A stretch of 64,000 nt of DNA. Origin: Sthenelais limicola (lineage: Eukaryota > Annelida > Polychaeta > Phyllodocida > Sigalionidae). A program made the position numbers and the translations under genes. The notes beneath the pieces are model-generated. The model was not told the origin of the DNA, searched no databases, and was given only the letters and a program-made list of their open reading frames with translations. The stretch is taken from contig OW804094.1 of NCBI GenBank assembly GCA_942159475.1, positions 53,936,966-54,000,965 on the forward strand, written 5' to 3'. Of this stretch, positions 46,848-59,799 are shown in pieces (within the stretch, counting starts at the first letter, position 1; each line of letters begins with the position of its first letter).

Positions 46848-46938
46848 ACCATATCTTTAGGTAGATACATACTATTAGGCAATTTCATGTATCTCTATAA
46901 ATTGTCTAATAGTATATGTATCTACCTAAAGATATGGT
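46848..46938 (+). repeat. Near-perfect hairpin, about 38-bp stem and 13-nt loop
   Basis: The left arm (ccatatctttaggtagatac... to about 46885) pairs with the right arm (about 46899-46938), with one 2-nt bulge and one mismatch. The size suits a pre-miRNA or a small foldback element. The near-complete pairing favours a foldback. Confidence 0.75.
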
Positions 46939-47169
46939 TATATTTTGGTCTGCATGTTATCTATATAATAAACGAGAAACGGGGATTTTTTGTCATGCAT
47001 GTTCTGGGAAACTGTGATGTCCCCATCTGTTTTTCTGCTCTGTACAGTTCCGTCAGCTCTGTCCAGAGGACATGTATGTGGATTGTGAAGTTAGCTGTGG
47101 GGTGAAAATGTGATTTTGAAGCTCTTTTTAGTTGCGTTTTGTACAACTATTTTTAGCTTAGGAAAGCTG

Positions 47170-48017
47170 CAGGGTGCGACAAGATCCAAATTATCAACCT
47201 GCCCGAGGGCAGGTTAATTTAAAATCAACCTGCCCACCTCAAAATTCCACCTGCCCAGTAGTTTCAGACCACCTTTAGCCTAAACATTTACATAACATCT
47301 TTATGATATTTGAGACTCCCTACATATCATCAATATTGTTTAATAGTAAATCTGTTGAATAATAACTTTCTTTATTATTTTAATATTGAAGTAAGTCCAA
47401 AATCGCACACATTTACCTATATATTCAAGTAATACATCAACATAATTATTAAACACATACTCGAAGATAAATGTAATTAAATGCATTAAATCCAAAGAAG
47501 GCATTAAGTTAACATAATGTTATTTATCTCTTCAATATTCGTAATGGAGAAATACGATTTCGAAATTGGAAAAATTTATTATGAAAAAAAGAAAGTTAAA
47601 TTTCCTAGGGCTCATCAGTATCAATTTAAATTTTGACAATGAAACTAAGTTACATGCCTGGGACCTCAATGTTGGTAGGAGAGGGAAGAGAGAGAGAGGT
47701 CGGGAGGGAGAAGGGAAATTAGTTTAAAATGTAGGGAGGGGACTTGTAGCTTTGAATTTGAGAAAATAAATTAATTCAAGGCCTGGATAGCCTTGAAAAG
47801 GGTCACTACAGGGGGAGATTCAAAGAAATGATGATCAATTTTATAGCTTTTAGTGCCGGTAGGTCTGGGAAAATTAAATACTTTGGAAATAGGAAATGGT
47901 ACACTATTGTTATTCCAAGAATCTACCCGTCCAAGGACGTGTAGATTAAAAATCTACCTGCCCGACGCCAAAATCAACACGTCTCGGGCGTTCGGGAGGC
48001 GATCTTGTCGCACCCTG
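47170..48017. mobile_element. 848-bp non-autonomous DNA transposon with 17-bp TIRs (hAT-like)
   Basis: Perfect terminal inverted repeats CAGGGTGCGACAAGATC (47170-47186) and its complement (48001-48017). Flanking AGCTG at 47165-47169 and 48018-48022 is a 5-bp target duplication. Subterminal copies of ctgccc/gggcag occur near both ends. No transposase frame. CAGGG termini suggest hAT; a 5-bp duplication is atypical for 8-bp hATs but is known in some divisions. Confidence 0.78.
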
Positions 48018-48158
48018 AGCTGGGGAACCCTGTTGGGAAAGCCTTTCTGGGAATGTCCCACTCTATTTATAGCCATTTGTATGGACAAATGTCAAAAGTA
48101 GGGAGCACATGACCCATCACAGAATGAAAATTTAATGACGTCATGCCTTCAATATCCC

Positions 48159-48495
48159 AGAGGGAAGCAGAGGAAGAGAGAGGGTGAAATAGACGAGGGG
48201 GGGGGGGGGGGGGAAAGAGAAGAGGGGAGGGAGAGGGTGGGGGAATTGGAGTGGGGAGGGGAGGGTATGAAAGACAGAGAAAATGTGGAGGGAAAAGAGG
48301 GGAGGGTATGTGTGGGAGAGGGGAGGGGAGGGAGAAGAAAAGAAAGGAGAAGGAAAGAGAAAAAGAAGGAAAAAGAGAGAGGCGGGAGAGAGATCAGAGG
48401 GGAGGGGGAGATCGACGAAATAGAGAGAGGGGGAGATGAGGGGAGAGAGATCAGAGGGGGAGAGGGAGAGCAAAGATGCAGAAGGAGAGGGTGGG
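48159..48495. repeat. Polypurine (GA/GGGA) tract, about 340 bp
   Basis: Almost pure G/A on the + strand with a G-run at about 48198-48213. The ORFs on both strands here (Glu/Gly/Arg on +, Ser/Pro/Leu on -) are artefacts of composition. Confidence 0.9.
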
Positions 48496-51400
48496 AATCT
48501 GTGAATCTTTATGTGTTTTTATTTCGAGATTACCGTATAATCTTTGAATGACCCAGAAGATTCTCACTCATTGACTAGGATCTGATATCCCCACCCCTGT
48601 GCTATCAGATATGATCACAGTTCATGCTAACATCAGGGAGGAATAGGTGTGTTAAGGTTGGACTGCTAAGATGCAATCTAATTACATGGAGATTGACTGA
48701 CTAATTATATCACTGCATCTGTCCTTCCAACTCGTTGCCAAGTAAGTCATACATCACCTCGCATAGGTGTTATGTAACACCTCTGCCCTCTGTCTGTGTT
48801 GAAATTACCGTATAACCTCCAATATTTACCAGGCACTGGATAAAATATTCTGTCTTTATGTTGTAAATCCAAGTCCAAACCAAACTAATTTGGCATATTT
48901 AGTAAATTCTGTCTTCCTCTTCCCCGATATTTGTAGATATAATGATACTTTCAGTGACAATACATGACAATAACTGTCACTTGTTACACAGTTACAAGTA
49001 ACTGAAATCTAGAAACGTTTCCCTCGGAAACGAAAATTAGTTGAATAAACCTCACACAGGTTGTAAATACTTTAAAACTGCAAATAAATACACACAACTG
49101 TTTCTTGTTTAAATGCCTAATCTAGGAATAGTATATATATAAGGAAACAGCGTTTTGGGGACAGTAAAAGGGGCTTTGTGTATAGGCTTTGCCGCATACC
49201 TGCCAGACATAGCCGACTATCATTTAAATGTCCTGAGCCGGCAACTTTATCGGGTATCAGTTGGGTCTAAAGCAGATATGATTTCTCCAACTGGGCGGTA
49301 TGGTGTCCTTGAAGTTCATTATTGAGACCGAGTAAGTTTAAATGATGAGTGGATACAAGTAGGTTTAGTATTAGCAACTGATATGAAACCTTCATTCAAT
49401 TCAACATTAACAATTTGCCTTGTGATTCCAACTTTCCGAATGACAAGTATGAATACATTATTCCCAATGGTCAAATCCATAAATGGAAAAAGTATCGTCC
49501 TCCACCTATTGCCAAAACATTTTAAAGCTCCACTATGTGGCTGATGCCGCATTTGTGATAATGCCCTTCTTGATATAGTGTAGGCTACGCTAAGTAAAAA
49601 TGCAAAGATATTCAGCTGGCGGCATGATATAATCAATCAATGGGGGCGATGTATAAATAATGTGGGAGTGTCACTGTGTGGTATTAGCATTATCTGTGCT
49701 TCATATGAATAAGCACCAGTCAACATCTGACAATTCTGGCTGAAAATGTTAGAAACCCGAAACGAATTTTCCTCGTGATCTGATTGTTTTAATGAGTCAC
49801 GCTAAAGCAAACACGCCTTACATAATTAAGCCTCAAACTGCAAAGTGCCATTATAATTCCATTAAGACCACAAAATGTCATTATATTCCCATTAAAACGC
49901 CGCGTCATAGGCCAGGAAACCGATTAGGAAAGTAGGCTGACATACCATTCTTATCTGGTCTGAAAGTAGACACGGAATGAAAAGGGCAGCCCTGAATGAG
50001 AACTATCACAGACTGAATTTTTTGTCAAATGAAATTTATTAAAAAAACAACTCATACTCCCTGCCAAATCCTCAATCTATTACGTTATCGCAGTGCGATA
50101 ACCATGCTATTCTTATATTCTACCTATTAATCATATACATGAATTAGGATAGGTCAAGGTAATTGAATCAATTTAATTATATGAGTCTGGGGACATATAA
50201 TAACAACTCAGTCACAGAAAATGATCTGACTTATATGATATTGACATTCCACAGAAATTAACTAGCACTTCTATAATTCTATAATATATACGTCTATAAT
50301 TGTTGTAATTGTATGCCATCATTTTCAATATAAAAGTACTGACCTGGTTTTTAGGGTTTTGCTATTGCTTCTGGTTGAAATTTAAAAAATTGATCACATG
50401 TCCTCAGTTTTGGTTCGTGTACCGGTGTGTTTTTGTGTAAACAAATTGCTCCTATTTACTATTCATACACGCACTGCTTTAGTGCAAATACATTTCTAGA
50501 TCCCCGTCATTCATTGCGCTTCTTTCATCACCACCACAGTTTTAACTCGTTCTTTGATGCGGCATCATGCCCGCATTTAGGTAATTTAGTCACCAACTAA
50601 CAAAATCAATGTAATATTTGGAAATGTGTTAATGGTCAACAAAAAATAATTATCACACTTTTATAATCATTCCCTCTACAATATCGGTATTCCTATAATG
50701 TAACAGACCTATGAATCCGTATGGTAAGTGGTATTAGGGCTCACGGGAAACGCTTATCGGAAACGATTCATGACACACTTATAGTCAAAACGAGGCAATA
50801 TTGATCATGCAGCGCATTCTTCACTTCAATTACATATCATGGGTGCACGAAGCATGCTTCAAATGTCATTCTTTTGATTCCTTTCCTTTGATATACACTG
50901 GCCACTTATTTCATGGCCCTAAATGGTGGAGGGAGCGTGGATTATGTCCGAGTTTTTATTTGTCATAAGCTGTACGCATTTGGCATATTTGCTTGTATGT
51001 TCACCCTCATAATGTTTTAACATGTCTTGGTATGGGAATGATTCAGTCCCCAACATGCTGCCGGTATCTCCCAATGTTTACTTAGTTCCCGTTCGTGTGC
51101 GACCAGGGCAAGCCATCCCCTAGTGTTAAATCCTCGACTCATTGCGGACAGGGAGTAGCATTGGCATTGCTCATCCATTTTTAAGGCTTCCATATTTGGC
51201 ACATTTGAAAATAAGAGGAACCGAAAGGAGATCTTTAAACTATAGAGGTCAGTTGTTTTGTATCGATTTCTCTCACATGTTTAGTGATTCAAATGAGTAG
51301 AGAATCTATACTCGTTGGAGATGCTAAACAGGTTTTAGGGATACAATTGTGTAGGGGCCAGGGTGGGATCATTGGGAAACACCTTGTCCATGGCAGTGTA

Positions 51401-51580
51401 CCTATTCAACTATGCAATAGAAACATGTTAATATCTTAACAGGGCGTGGTTCAAACAACTTACAAGGGTATTGTATCTCAGCCCTTGCCGTTTGTATCTT
51501 AAGAGTAATTAGTTTATCCTTTATCCTGATCCTTAAATACTTAAGGAAGAAACGATAGCTTACCGTGTGATTCTTTTTTA
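48496..51580. other. Intergenic stretch, nothing recognised
   Basis: AT-rich sequence with short chance ORFs only, for example the 105-codon minus frame at 49319-49636, which has no recognisable motif, splice context or codon bias. Confidence 0.45.
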
Positions 51581-51660
51581 GATGGCTCGCCTGGTGCAGC
51601 CGAATTTAGCAAATGAGCACAATTATACCATCACATATGCCTTGTTCTGTTGGAGGTTTA

Positions 51661-52697
51661 GATTAGATCCATTAATACCACGGCGTATGACATTATTTTG
51701 TGTTGTTAAAACATTAAATTATTCAACACATTGCTGTATATTGTCCTGGCTTAAAATGGAGCTCCGGCTGAAACAGCGTGCGTCTGCTGAAGGATTTAAA
51801 ATCCAGGACGTAATTGTTGTGTCGAGAATGTCTTCATCGAGAGCACTATTATGGAATAATCAGGATTCAACTTCAGCATTTCCTATTTTCTCAGATAACA
51901 CTTTCCAATTCGGGAGTCGATAAGAGAACGTTTGAAGCAAACGAGTGTTGATTAAATATTGAGAACTCGTTCATAGTGCTTCTTATATTGGTCGGGTATC
52001 TTGTCTCTTACATTGTGGCAGTGATGAACTTCAGGTGAGCTGACCCTCTGAAATGTGGCATGTTTGAAGAAGCCTAGCATATGTACACATTCGGGTTTTA
52101 CTGGAATCACGAGCTTGCTCCCCTTTCGTCTGGGGGACGGGAGATTGAGTAGGAGCTGGGACTGTGATATTGGTCCCTGAACAAAGCAATGCCAATGATA
52201 TCTCACCCAGCGCTTAAAGTCCTTTCCTCACCTTTCAAGTCCTTGAAGTCTAGAAACCTTTATAAGGAATGAGAATATTCCTTAGATGGAGTGTCTTCAT
52301 TGCCTAGGGAAACAGACAGCAATTTAACAGCCTGAGGAACTGTAGGTACCCTTGGCGTATTGTGCTGGCTTGTTTAGATTTCTTCTGGCGATGGAACATA
52401 GTGATACCAGTGGGAGGCGGACGTTGAACGGAAGGGCATTTGTGGACACAGACCTGTCTTAGGTCAGGATGAATTGGACACACATTTCTAGGGAGATTAT
52501 AGTATGCTTTTGCAAATATTGAACTTCTACCAACCACGTTATCCCTCCTTCAGTGTCACCTTCCATTTCTCCCCAGTGGACTCAAATAACCACCAGAAGA
52601 AGCATTGACAATACTGATTCCTATGCTTGCAGGTAGACTAGTTCTAGATTAGGTCCATTAATACCACGGCGTATGACATTATTTTGTGTTTAAAACA
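51661..52697. repeat. Region bounded by a roughly 50-bp direct repeat
   Basis: ccattaataccacggcgtat plus flanking bases recurs at 51661-51712 and 52647-52697 with few differences. The interval holds several short minus-strand frames (51952-52206, 52304-52537) that are not recognised. It may be a decayed insertion or segmental duplicate. Confidence 0.55.
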
Positions 52698-53159
52698 AAT
52701 GTGTATGATACAAAAGATAAGGTTCCCAATACCCGTTGCTATTATTAAACAGGGACTGGTTGTTGTTGAAAGGTGTTTATTGGCTGAATACATTTACAGT
52801 TTAATAATTAAATTTACATGAAATAATGAAAATGAACAATTCTGCTAAGCAGATATTCTCATCCGTTGCCATATTATTTTTGGGTACTGGTCTTTATTCA
52901 GGCACAGTTACAGACTTAACATTAATCATTTTAAGCAATATTGGTTGTAAGTAATATAACCCGACTCACCATACAGTGATATACCGCCGTTGCCTGAGTT
53001 CGGCTGGCCAGACACAAACAATAAACAATGAAGAGAATCAACGCAACAATATACCATGAGTTAATCATTACAGAAATAGACTCGGTTATTACCTTTCTGG
53101 GTGTTTGAGCCGAGTTATAAATATATACATACAGGTGTTCAACAACTTATTGCTGGGTA

Positions 53160-54045
53160 GTCAATGGTAGATGATCGGCTCATTATTTTCCCTTACACGA
53201 AAAAGTTTCATTGGACACATATCATTCACAATTGTCTCAAATACATTAAGCATTGTTTCCCATATAGTACTTGTGTTATTTCCATTTATTTCCAAAATAT
53301 TGTCCCAGTCAATGTTTCTAATGCGGTTCATTAACAGATTCTCATCCAGATTACTATAGTTACGACCCGTAGATTTCTTCTTGTGTGTGTTAGCCCTTTC
53401 CTTCTTTAAAACCAGGACTGTTCCCATATGATCACTCAGATTAATATTTATGGATGCAGAATATGCGGCAAACCTTAGATTGGATAGCATTAAATCAATA
53501 CATGATGAGTGGGTTGGAGTGTATCTAGTTGGTTCAGTAATGTGTGATATTAGACCTTGGTTTCTTATAAAAATCATTCATACGATCAGAATTTGGACTG
53601 CGGGTAAGCATGTTGATGTTAAAATCACCCAGGAACAATTGCTCAACCAATCCCTTATCTCGAATATCATTAAAAGTAGTAACTAGATGCTCAATGAACA
53701 TTTGTTGACATCCTGTTGGCGGACGATACACTAAGGTTACCAAACTTAGCTGGGCCAGCAGGCCTTACTTCAACACTGAGTATTTCAATATTTTCATCCG
53801 ATATGTACAAATTAGACATTTCTTCTACAACTATATTTTTCATTGTATGAATCATAATCCCACCCCCATTCCCATGTAATTTACGATCTAGTCTTATCAT
53901 ATTATAACCTTTCACTTCAAACATATGATCCGGTAAAGATGGCTTCAGCCAAGATTCAGAAATACATAAAATATCTACATTTGTGTCATGTAATACTTTT
54001 CTGATCTCATCTATCTTATTATTTATTTAGGTATTTGTAAAAAAT
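53160..54045 (-). mobile_element. Non-LTR retrotransposon endonuclease-domain remnant
   Basis: Minus-strand frames in order read NNKIDEIRKVL, NVDILCISESWLKPSLPDHMF (from about 54020), GNGGGIMIHTMKNIVVEE, LVYRPPT (about 53740), LGDFNIN (about 53620), SCIDLMLSN and NLSDHMGTVLVL (about 53430). These are the apurinic-endonuclease landmarks (ESWL, YRPP, GDFN, SDH) of CR1/L2-type LINEs. Two frame changes (near 53.7 and 53.55 kb) and a stop at 53161 show decay. The reverse transcriptase is absent. Confidence 0.8.
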
Positions 54046-54128
54046 AATAATGGTTTATGTATAATTTTAGTTATTCCTATATAAGTGTAATTATACAATT
54101 AATAATACAATTTATTTTTATTTTTTAG

Positions 54129-55091
54129 TTGTGGGAGTTCGACGATTTTCATAGTGACCTCTGGGTGCCGGTAAAGGACAAGATGCATTCTTCTGATGGA
54201 AAGGATGGCCTCGTCGAACTTTCATCGGGTTTCAATAGCTCATTCCTCCTTCCATTTGAGGACATAGACGAACTGAAGTTCTTCAGATGGATGGCAGTAA
54301 ACTGGACCCTGTCCATCTGGTTTTCCGTCCTCTATGTTATAGTCATATTCACGGGGAAACATTTGATGAAGAAGAGGCAACGCTTTGAGATAAGAGGTCC
54401 ATTAGCAGCGTGGAATATCGCACTAGCTGTTTTTAGCATTCTCGGAGCATTTAGAATGAATCAGGAGATTCATTGGGTTCTAACACAACACGGCTGGGAG
54501 TATTCGTTGTGTACACCATCCTATGGCCAAGTACCATTTGGACTTTGGGTCATATTGTTCACCTTATCCAAAATAGTTGAGCTTGGAGACACAGTATTCA
54601 TAGTGCTGCGAAAACAACCCCTGATCTTCTTACATTGGTATCATCACATCCTTACAATGATCTACGTATGGGTAACATACACCGAACGCATGTCCTCAGG
54701 CCGATGGTTCATCACCATGAACTATACCGTCCATGCATTCATGTATACATACTACGCACTTCGTGCCATGAAGTTTCGCATTCCTAAGTATATCAATATC
54801 ACTATCACTACCATGCAGACCCTCCAAATGGTTGTAGGTATCGTTGTTAACACCGGAGTGATCATTGTAAAGAAACAAGGAGTACCATGCTCACAATCCT
54901 ATGGAAACATCATCCTAGCCCTTGTTATGTACTTTAGTTACTTCCTTCTCTTCTCTATTTATTTCTATAATTCATATATCGTCCCCAGACAAAAAACAGC
55001 TATTGAGAAAGTCCAAAAGAAATCCTACCAGAATGGAATTCAGAATGGCGTCCACAATGGTTATGCTAATGGTACGAAGAAACACAATTAA
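54129..55091 (+). CDS. ELOVL6: Fatty-acid elongase, ELOVL3/6-type (copy 1)
   Basis: Condensing enzyme of very-long-chain fatty-acid elongation (malonyl-CoA + acyl-CoA) in the ER membrane. The coding region lies in one exon after acceptor tattttttag. The preferred start is ATG 54183 (302 aa), aligning with copy 2 (299 aa); the 18 codons before it, from TTG 54129, are also open, so an upstream-exon start is possible. Diagnostic motifs: KIVELGDTVFIVLRK, catalytic-type HWYHH at residues 151-155, MNYTVHAFMYTYYALRA and TTMQTLQMVVG. Several hydrophobic segments fit a multi-pass protein. The C-terminus is ...GTKKHN, a KKXX ER-retrieval signal. The MNQE and 'ALAVFSILGAFR' segments place it with ELOVL6/3 rather than ELOVL1/4/7 or 2/5. 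A poly(A) signal AATAAA is at about 56952. Confidence 0.93.
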   Translation: MWEFDDFHSDLWVPVKDKMHSSDGKDGLVELSSGFNSSFLLPFEDIDELKFFRWMAVNWTLSIWFSVLYVIVIFTGKHLMKKRQRFEIRGPLAAWNIALAVFSILGAFRMNQEIHWVLTQHGWEYSLCTPSYGQVPFGLWVILFTLSKIVELGDTVFIVLRKQPLIFLHWYHHILTMIYVWVTYTERMSSGRWFITMNYTVHAFMYTYYALRAMKFRIPKYINITITTMQTLQMVVGIVVNTGVIIVKKQGVPCSQSYGNIILALVMYFSYFLLFSIYFYNSYIVPRQKTAIEKVQKKSYQNGIQNGVHNGYANGTKKHN

Positions 55092-56980
55092 TTTCATCCG
55101 TAGGTTTTTGTATTATTCACTAAGTGAACGGGTCGTTTGGGAAAATTGGTGAATGTGAAACTTTGTACTTATTTTCATGTCTTTCATTTGAAACTTTGCT
55201 TTATCGAGAACTCCAGTGTATAATGTGGCCCAGACCTTTATGGTATTCACCTATGTTGCATTTCCGACCGATTTTGAAGAGAAAACTGTGTATGATGTTA
55301 TTCTTTTCAGATCTAGTTGAAATGAAACATGGAACCATTTCATGTACCTATAATAATATTACAATACACTTTCAATTGTAATTGGCCTTCTTATTTATAT
55401 GCAAATTCGTCTAGAGCCCATCAACAAATTCCTTTGACACTCATTTAAAGGTATTTGTATGTCTATTGTGAACATAATTGCATGAAAGCATGTCCTTTCA
55501 TCTTAGTAACTCGGACAGAATACATGTTGATGTTGGACATGCTGAAAGTAACAAATCTGTGACCAAATGATGTATTTCTGGTACATATTATGTATTTGAA
55601 TTTCATTTTACTGGTGGAAGAGTGATACATCCTTTTCAAAGCTGCTATTTTTATCATATACGTCCAGAAAGACTGATGATTTCAGTATGCTCTTGTCTGT
55701 ATAGCTTTGTGATGTATGAATGTATTGTACATTAAATTTGGGAAAATGAGTAGTCGATGATATATCTATTAATCTCACCTAACTTAAGCTATCAAATACA
55801 TGCTTTCGTTTCGAAGTTACATTCCTCTACGGGCTTGATTTCATATTCAATTGGCGCCGTTTAACGAAGGGAGTCCGCCCATAATTCTGGTTTGTTGAAT
55901 GTTTTCATTACCTGCCAATATTTGTTATTGATGCTGTATATTTCCTATAAAGAGGGTAGCCACAGATCAGCTCCTGGCTGATCTTGGTACGACGGGCTAT
56001 GGGCTGAGTTCGTGGAGAATGCTGATCCATACTCTAATGCATACTATAATCTTCATCTCCAGTACCTGATTGGGTAACTTACATACAAATCTAGATTTTG
56101 GTATTTGTTGGACAGCCATACAGGTGCTATTCAAGAGTCCACAGTCAAATCATTCTCATATGAAACGACAGTATGTATTTTACAATGTCTATAAACATTA
56201 GAAAATCCAATGTTTCCAATCTAGTGAATGGTAAATCGTGTTAAACCTGCTTCTATTTCTGATAAAGTACGCAACATTGAGTGAAAGATTCAGATTATGG
56301 CAAATTAAGGATCACTTCTTAAAAGAGAAATACCGGAGCAGATTTTAAGCCGGAATCAATATAAGTAGTTGAAATACTATAGCATGCAGTCGTCTTGTAG
56401 ATTTCCAAATCCTCATGCTGGCTTGTACTAATAATCAACAAAGGATTGCACCTCTGAGTAGTCTCAAGGCGTTCTCTCTCGGAATACAAGCCAGAGAGTA
56501 GGAAAGTGACGACTGCTGCTTTTAGTTAATACAGATTATAAGAAATATAATGTGTGTCTGTTACTGAGCATTGTTAGGTTATAGATGGTGCTTTACAAAC
56601 TGTAAATAATGCCTAGAGTTTGATACTTATGTATTAATAATTGTGACAATGCTTTTGTTGTAAGGAAACCTCTGTTTTACCATAAAAAAAACGCCCATGT
56701 TAATTAGAATGTATCATCTCGACCAAAGACAGATGCTACTAATCATGTGAACATGACCAGTTTACATAATTATTATGGTTCATTTCTTTGGTGAAGACTT
56801 TGTCATGGCACAATTGTCACCCCATTACAATTTTCCTTATAGGATTTCACTGCTAGAGCGAAATAGATGTTTTTAGTTCTCTTCGATTGTTCCCCTCTCA
56901 GTAAATTGTTATAACTGAGGGACACTTGTACAGGTTCGTGTATCAAAAAGAAATAAAATTTCACAGTGATTATGTGTTTT
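55092..56980 (+). other. Likely 3' UTR of elongase copy 1
   Basis: No other coding signal. AATAAA at about 56952-56957 is followed by GT-rich sequence, giving a 3' UTR of about 1.9 kb. Earlier ATTAAA at about 55732 is an alternative. Confidence 0.4.
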
Positions 56981-59699
56981 CATACTGAACAGTGTAACGG
57001 TGATGTATACTGAATATGATTTTAATGATTAAAAATCCAACAAAGGAAGTACCTATTCGTTATAATACAAGCTAATATTTATGAGAAATAATATCATAAC
57101 AACGACATAATGTCCACTCCCTTTCACATTTATTGGTAGCATTGATGTTCTTGTATACACAGATTTGAGATGTGTCTGTGGTTCTATGTTTGTGTTATGA
57201 CACGTTCAGGACAACTAGTATTTATCGTTCTGGAAAGAATCTTGTGTATCTTTCATACATCTTTCATATTCATCGCTATCAGGTGTTATGTTATGAAGTG
57301 AACGTCTTATCTGGTGATATGTTAGATTATTGATGCATAGATGCGTGACGCATAGGTTGTTTATAGTTTTTTAGTTAAAATAATCGCTTATCATTTTAAT
57401 GCAGAATCTGAATTGGCGTTACAATTTTATTCTTCGGAACCAACCGCAGATGCGAACTACAAACATACATGTACATGTATATTTAAAATGTTGAAAACAA
57501 AATCCAGATATGTTTTATCAAAATGAAATATATTTTACACAAACTACAAGGTAAAAGAGAAGCAATTTTTAAATTCTATCGTGAAAAAAGCTTTACCTGG
57601 AGGAAAATCAAATTAAGCTATGGATTTCATTGTGCTGCTGCATAGAATGTGCCATTTGGTGTGGCTATAGCGCATTTGGGGATTATTCTTAGGAAGCTTC
57701 ACTTTCCTGTGGCAAAGTAACTTTCCTCTAAATCTTGAAGAAAATGGTTAAGCTTAGATTATGTCATTACGACATTTTCGGGTGTCTCAAGATCTTGTTT
57801 AAATGATCATCTTCCAATAAATATATGCTTAAAAAATCTGCTGACCCTTTGTCTTTTAAATCTTATGAATACATTAATCAAATTCAAGTGTAGGAATTTT
57901 GTACTCGTATTACGAAAGAATATGGAAAAAAGGTTTCATGTGACTTCTAGAATCATCCAAAACATCCCATTATAGCAGCATTTAGCTTAACTAGATCAAC
58001 AGATTAAAAAACAGGTCTATGATGGACATTTAACTGAAAAATACTACTGACGAAAATATGTAACTTTGTAATGATAAACCGATATTCACGTAGACGTGCC
58101 TTTGTCAAATTATCAAATGAATTCAAATCAGTTTTACACAAAATTTGATTTTCTGAGTAGATATCTGGAAAACCACTTGAAAAGTATAAAAAAAAAGTCT
58201 ATCATGGGGCCCCAGGTTGCCATATCGAAGAGCGGAGAAAATAATGTCAAAATACGCTAGATGGAGCCACTACTAATACTAGGGAGGTTCCGTATGTTTA
58301 ACCTAAACGTAAACGTATCCGTATCATATACAAACATACGCTACGGATTTTTAGGACGTTAGTATGAGGTTCTAGGTCCAAGGTCACCAAGTCACCAAGG
58401 AAGAATCCGGTTTCCAGGATGGGCAAAATTAAAAAAAATTGCAAATATATTTTGCTCAGGTTCCAGAAATTATAATCATGTTTCTCCCAACCAACAAAAT
58501 AGTGGTAATATTATTGAGGGTCATTTGAAGCCCCAGACTGGACATTTCCTCTCCAAGGATTAACTCCTATTGTGGGCCCCCAATAGGAGTTAATCCCGAG
58601 GGGACAGTTCTCCTGTGCATCCTACATATTAAAATACAAAATAATGAAATAGCCAACCAGTTTAAAATGGTTTATACGTAAGTTGAGGTTTCACCAATTA
58701 CGTTGTGGTAGAATGTTGTTGGGAAATGAACATTCTCTGTTTCTTGTTTACATGCAAGTATGAAGCGATGCGAGTGGACGGAGGGAAAGATTGGGCTCAT
58801 TCGCAGATGGCCAGAACGTTGTATTTGTACCCCCCCCCCCCCCCCCCCACACACACGCACATCTGGATACTCAGTCCAATAGAATGGATGACTTAACAGA
58901 ACTCTTAATGCATCGTACGATAATACTAAGGCAAAGAGGGTAATTCTCTTATCTGTTCCCTTTGTGCAACAACACGCCACACACAGGGAAGACCAAATCT
59001 CTTAGTAATATTTGCTTTCCGACCCGCTGTCTCGTTCAAGGCCACAAGTTGAAAACTTTCAGTTCAAGGAAGTGCACAGGCATCTAGTGATTAGCACGCA
59101 TTCAAAATTATCAGGAATTTACTTCTTTCCCATGGCTATATCTTATCTTCGTTTAAAGCTGCATTCCGAAGTAAATCGACCAAATACTATTTTTCTCAAT
59201 TCTTTCTTTACTCCTAAGCACTGCAGAATGGAAAAATTACTGAAAAAGTGGTGTTCGATAAATACATGCAATAGGCTTTTGGCAAAATGAATAATTTGGG
59301 AGGTGATATCCTTTTGCACCGAAAGTTAATCGAAATTGTTCGAGGAGGCACTTTAAATACTTAAATATTCTAATTGGATGAACTTTGAATGGGTTGGGAA
59401 TGTAATGGCAGGAATATAGAGTTTTTAACGGAAAATAGCTTGTATTACAACTTTAATAGAGCTACTACAGTCAATATCAGATACTCGGGAAGCATCATAA
59501 CCGATTTACATGATTTATTGGCATTTTTCCTAGGACAATAATATCTGTACTCTTGTATGCGTTCTCCGAAGCAATCACTATCTTAGATTTGTATTAATAG
59601 CTAGCATGTATATATGATAGGGCCAGAAGGTAGGAGTTTATGCAAAACCTCCTGAAACTAGAAAGTATGACAGAGAAATAACGCATAGGGATTTGACTA
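56981..59699. other. Intergenic stretch between the elongases
   Basis: No gene seen. It contains a palindrome at 58558-58595 and a C-run passing into CA at about 58830-58857. Confidence 0.45.
58558..58595. repeat. Short perfect palindrome
   Basis: gattaactcctattg (58558-58572) is exactly complementary to caataggagttaatc (58581-58595) around an 8-bp tgggcccc loop. Confidence 0.9.
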
Positions 59700-59799
59700 T
59701 CAAATACACACTATCGGATGAGCCAAAGGTAAACCAACGGAACCAATCACAACACCAGACCTTAGATACCGACCTGTGAGATATAACCTTTGAACCTGA

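Noticed and set aside
48135..48551. 138-codon Glu/Gly/Arg-rich ORF and 110-codon Ser/Pro/Leu ORF on the opposite strand
   Set aside because: Both are translations of the polypurine tract.
49319..49636. 105-codon minus-strand ORF
   Set aside because: No motif, homology pattern or splice context recognised.
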